From JABHVE01 sp047517625 (lineage in GTDB: Bacteria > Pseudomonadota > Alphaproteobacteria > UBA2966 > CAIVPW01), in NCBI GenBank assembly GCA_047517625.1, contig JAKZSO010000070.1, positions 1 through 16,930 of the forward strand: a DNA stretch of 16,930 bases, in the 5' to 3' direction. Made by a program: the position numbers and the translations under genes. Under the pieces are notes generated by a model. That model worked only from the letters and a program-made list of their open reading frames with translations, was not told where the DNA came from and did no database searches. Positions 14,624 to 16,930 of this stretch are shown in pieces. The stretch's first letter is position 1; every line of letters starts with the position of its first letter.

Positions 14624-16168
14624 CTAGTCCGGCACAAATCCCGGGGGAAATTCCGCCCCCGTCGTGGTCGCCCCGGTGAAAATCGCCTCCAAGAGCAACG
14701 CCGAGGTCAAATAGGCGTTGGTTAGGTTCGAATTGGAGAAATCCGTTTCCCGCAAATCCGTCTGCCTTAAATCGGCCTCGGTCAAATCGGCCTCCGAGAA
14801 ATTGGCCTTCACCATGTCCGCGTTGTAGAAACTGGTCCCGATCGCGATCACCCCGGTCAGATCCGCCCTGGTCAATTGGGAAACATGAAGCCACGCACCG
14901 GTTAAATCGGCATTGCGAAAGCTGGCCGCACCCAAGCGTCCCTCGCGCATATCGACCCACTTGAAATTCGCGTCATCGAAGGTCCCATTGATCAACTGCA
15001 CCCGTGCCATTCTGGCTTCCTGGAAATTGGCGCCGGTGGCGTCGGCTCCGTCCAGGCGGGCCTCAAAAAGCAGCGTAAAAGACAGGTCGGCGCCGATCAA
15101 ATTCGCCCGTTTCAGATCGGCTTTGTTAAGGATGGCGCCCGTCAGATTGGCTCCCTCCAGGTTGGCGCCGGAAAGGTTGGCGTCGTGAAGGATGGCGCCT
15201 TCCAAATTCGCTCCTGCTAAATTCGCACCCCGCAGATCGGCCCGGGTTAAATCCACCTCAAAGAAATCACAACCCGGGCAATTCCGCGCCCGCAACACCA
15301 GTTCCGGGACCTCGTGGACAATGTTGGCGACCGCCGCCAAGCGCGCTTCGCGGTCGGGGATTTCCGTAACCAGGAATTCCTCCAGCCGAGTCTCACTCCA
15401 AAACTCCCCCTCGACCGTCCTTCCCTCGATGCGGATGTTCATGCCCGCCTGCCCCGGCCGCCGGTAATAATCGGCCGCCAGATGCGTATTCACACCGCGG
15501 TCCTCATCAAGCCGGTCACATCGATCCTTGATGAAAATTTTCTGAAACGGTTCCTCGCCCTCTTCCGGTTCCGCTTTAACGCACGACCAAGCGAAATCGT
15601 TGTTGTACCGTCCGGACAAAAAGTTGCGCAGCGTGAAAGCTCGCTGACGCATTTCGATGTCGTCGAAATGATTTCTGTCCGACCGCTGATCGGTAACGAT
15701 TCGAATGCCCATCAAAAATCCGTCATCATCGAACAACCCTGAAACGACGATGGGAAGGTCGTACGCGGTCGTGCTGCGGTACCGCCGGGCCCGGATCGGC
15801 AAGTTGCCCGCGAGCGCCCAGTATTCGAGTGTGTCGTCGTACCGGAAATAGACTTCGTGGTACCCAGTTTCCGGTTCCGCCGGACACAAAGCAAAGCCGA
15901 CCCAGCCTTCCAACGCTGTGGATGGCGGGCCGCCATTGGTTCCGCAGGAAAAATCGGTGTAATTGGCGAAATCCAATTCCTTGGCGTGATCGCCAAGCGT
16001 TAGATCCCAGATAGACCAAACGTAGGCTTCCGTGCCGTCGGCGACCTCTTGCTCGGGCGGGTTCCCGGGTTCCTGAGCGTTGCCTACCTGCACCAAGCCA
16101 ACCCCCGGCACACGCGCAAAAAGCGCCACCACCAATAAACACGAAAAGGGCCCATTCCAAATTTTCAT
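14624..16168 (-). CDS. Exported pentapeptide-repeat protein
   Basis: From ATG 16168 the product is 514 residues. It has a signal peptide (KIWNGPF, a hydrophobic core, then VGNA before QEP at about residue 31). A region of about 290 residues, not recognised and containing several cysteines and many acidic residues, follows. The C-terminal part (bases about 15260 down to 14680) has nearly 40 pentapeptide units of the A(D/N)LxX type, such as ADLRGANLAGANLEGA. Pentapeptide repeats form a right-handed quadrilateral beta-helix used in binding; some mimic DNA, but an exported copy more likely binds in the periplasm. ATGs at 16174 and 16186 are alternative starts, and the frame is open to 16315, overlapping the divergent gene. 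GGGGA lies 8 bases before ATG 16168. Confidence 0.8.
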   Translation of the reverse strand: MKIWNGPFSCLLVVALFARVPGVGLVQVGNAQEPGNPPEQEVADGTEAYVWSIWDLTLGDHAKELDFANYTDFSCGTNGGPPSTALEGWVGFALCPAEPETGYHEVYFRYDDTLEYWALAGNLPIRARRYRSTTAYDLPIVVSGLFDDDGFLMGIRIVTDQRSDRNHFDDIEMRQRAFTLRNFLSGRYNNDFAWSCVKAEPEEGEEPFQKIFIKDRCDRLDEDRGVNTHLAADYYRRPGQAGMNIRIEGRTVEGEFWSETRLEEFLVTEIPDREARLAAVANIVHEVPELVLRARNCPGCDFFEVDLTRADLRGANLAGANLEGAILHDANLSGANLEGANLTGAILNKADLKRANLIGADLSFTLLFEARLDGADATGANFQEARMARVQLINGTFDDANFKWVDMREGRLGAASFRNADLTGAWLHVSQLTRADLTGVIAIGTSFYNADMVKANFSEADLTEADLRQTDLRETDFSNSNLTNAYLTSALLLEAIFTGATTTGAEFPPGFVPD

Positions 16169-16246
16169 ACCCATCGTCCCCGCCATAACTCCGCCACACT
16201 GCAAGAGTATTTCCCTGGCGTAAGATGTCAAGCGCCTCACACACTG

Positions 16247-16276
16247 TTGAGCCAACTTGCGTCGGCCTGATATTGT
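16247..16276 (+). promoter_or_regulatory. Candidate sigma-70-type promoter for the cytochrome c gene
   Basis: TTGAGC (16247-16252) and TATTGT (16271-16276) are separated by 18 bases in the 145-base divergent gap. Transcription would begin near 16283, about 30 bases before ATG 16314. Both boxes deviate from consensus, so this is only a candidate. Confidence 0.35.
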
Positions 16277-16313
16277 ACCGGCGTGTTGGGACACGTTTAG
16301 CAAAGGATCTGAC

Positions 16314-16856
16314 ATGTTAACTTCGTTAACTTCAAGATGGGCGAAACGCGCGGCGGCGGTTTTGCTTTCGGCCGCGGTGCTGGGCGCCGCCGCGGTCGCG
16401 TTTTCCTCGACCGCAAATAGCCAGAATTTTTCACTGGGAAAACGAACATGGGGTCAAGGTGGGGCGAATTGTATCCGCTGCCATGGCTGGGCAGGGGACG
16501 GATTGGGCGAGGACGAGCGGGCGCCCCAGGGCGCGAATCTGCGGCTTAGCCTTTTGGACCGTGAGACCTTTGAAACGTTCATCAAATGCGGAATTCCGGG
16601 CACGGCAATGCCCCATTACGACCGCATGGCCTATACGGACGACCGCTGCTACGGCGCGACAGCTGAGCAAATGGGAAATGACAAACCTTTCAAGGCGGAG
16701 CGCAATCTGTCGGCCCGGTCACTAAATGCGCTGCTGGATTACGTCATGGCGTTTGTCGCCGGCACCGGAATGCCGGTCACGAAGGAGGTGTGTGAGGAGT
16801 TCTACGGAGCGGAATCAACCCGCTGCTTTCAATATGAACCCGCCGCTGGAGGGTAA
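16314..16856 (+). CDS. Exported single-heme c-type cytochrome
   Basis: A 180-residue protein. The signal peptide or anchor (hydrophobic 13-30) is followed by ANCIRCHGWAGDG, with the heme-binding CxxCH at 53-57 and His57 as proximal ligand. GTAMPHY supplies Met99 as the likely distal ligand. Four further cysteines (92, 112, 160, 171) and a C-terminal extension (LSARSLNALLDYVMAFVAG, then VTKEVCEEFYG) lie outside the basic class I cytochrome fold. AAAGGA seven bases before ATG 16314 supports this start over the longer frame from 16257. It would carry electrons in the periplasm; the oxidase or dehydrogenase partner is not in view. It is divergent from the pentapeptide gene. Confidence 0.88.
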   Translation: MLTSLTSRWAKRAAAVLLSAAVLGAAAVAFSSTANSQNFSLGKRTWGQGGANCIRCHGWAGDGLGEDERAPQGANLRLSLLDRETFETFIKCGIPGTAMPHYDRMAYTDDRCYGATAEQMGNDKPFKAERNLSARSLNALLDYVMAFVAGTGMPVTKEVCEEFYGAESTRCFQYEPAAGG

Positions 16857-16930
16857 TCAAACCTGATTATCCAGCCGGCCAGTCATGCGTCACCATTCAC
16901 ACGCACAAAAAAGGGCGGGCTGGTTGGACC
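16857..16930. other. Terminal intergenic stretch
   Basis: Seventy-four bases to the right edge. CCAGCC (16871-16876) and GGCTGG (16918-16923) could pair across 41 bases, and there is an A6 run at 16907-16912 before GGGCGGGC. I see no gene that can be supported here. Confidence 0.3.

Noticed and set aside
16883..16930. C-terminal end of a minus-strand gene entering from the right edge
   Set aside because: Only about 15 open codons before a TGA; indistinguishable from chance.
1..16930. CRISPR arrays, tRNA or rRNA genes, insertion sequences, prophage or attachment sites
   Set aside because: No regularly spaced repeats, cloverleaf-like sequences, transposase or integrase motifs were seen on either strand.

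Overview
The window is dense, GC-rich chromosomal DNA from a Gram-negative bacterium. An alphaproteobacterium of the Rhodospirillales type is the best guess. Reasons are the strong G/C preference at third codon positions, an outer-membrane TolC-type channel, alphaproteobacterial-style ECF sigma and membrane-protein genes, and many 4-base start/stop overlaps (ATGA, GTGA). I see no tRNA, rRNA, CRISPR array, transposase or attachment site, so it looks like ordinary chromosome, possibly from a metagenome contig. No stretch over 300 bases lacks a gene. The longest gap is about 220 bases, between the nuclease-like gene and the sigma-factor gene.

Layout. (1) 2-962: a receiver plus Hpt-like phosphorelay protein, cut by the left edge and carrying an apparent single-base frameshift. 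(2) 1035-2231: a membrane-anchored DUF3089 alpha/beta hydrolase. (3) 3380-2228, minus strand: a membrane-anchored DUF2807 (GIN) beta-repeat protein overlapping a small lipoprotein gene. (4) 3439-3966: an unrecognised 175-residue protein whose last ten residues resemble the CheY-binding peptides of FliM and CheZ. (5) 4002-7218: an ABC-2 exporter (ATPase, permease) joined by start/stop overlaps to an NhaD-type sodium/proton antiporter, perhaps an ion-export unit. (6) 7740-7237, minus: a secreted nuclease-fold protein lacking both catalytic arginines. (7) 7963-14619: an apparent operon of ECF sigma factor, candidate anti-sigma factor (also frameshifted), a short metal-sensor-like protein, a MacA-type adaptor with an unusual insert, split MacB-type ATPase and permease, and a TolC-type outer-membrane channel. 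(8) 16168-14624, minus: an exported pentapeptide-repeat protein. (9) 16314-16856: an exported single-heme cytochrome c divergent from it.

The most interesting unit is (7). It reads as a self-regulated tripartite export system. The sigma factor and its likely membrane-bound partner are followed by a protein resembling the C-terminal half of CnrX/Metal_resist-type sensors. The adaptor then carries a glycine-flanked helical insert with two LTxxQ motifs, the hallmark of the Spy/CpxP stress-sensor family, between its beta-barrel and membrane-proximal domains. A sensor-like module inside the pump adaptor, in the same transcription unit as a sigma/anti-sigma pair, suggests that cargo or stress sensing is physically coupled to the pump. 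That is inference; the domains and gene order are what the sequence shows.

Two genes (2-962 and 8559-9057) each need one base skipped to restore a full-length protein. The shared direction suggests sequence or assembly error at least as much as real mutation.
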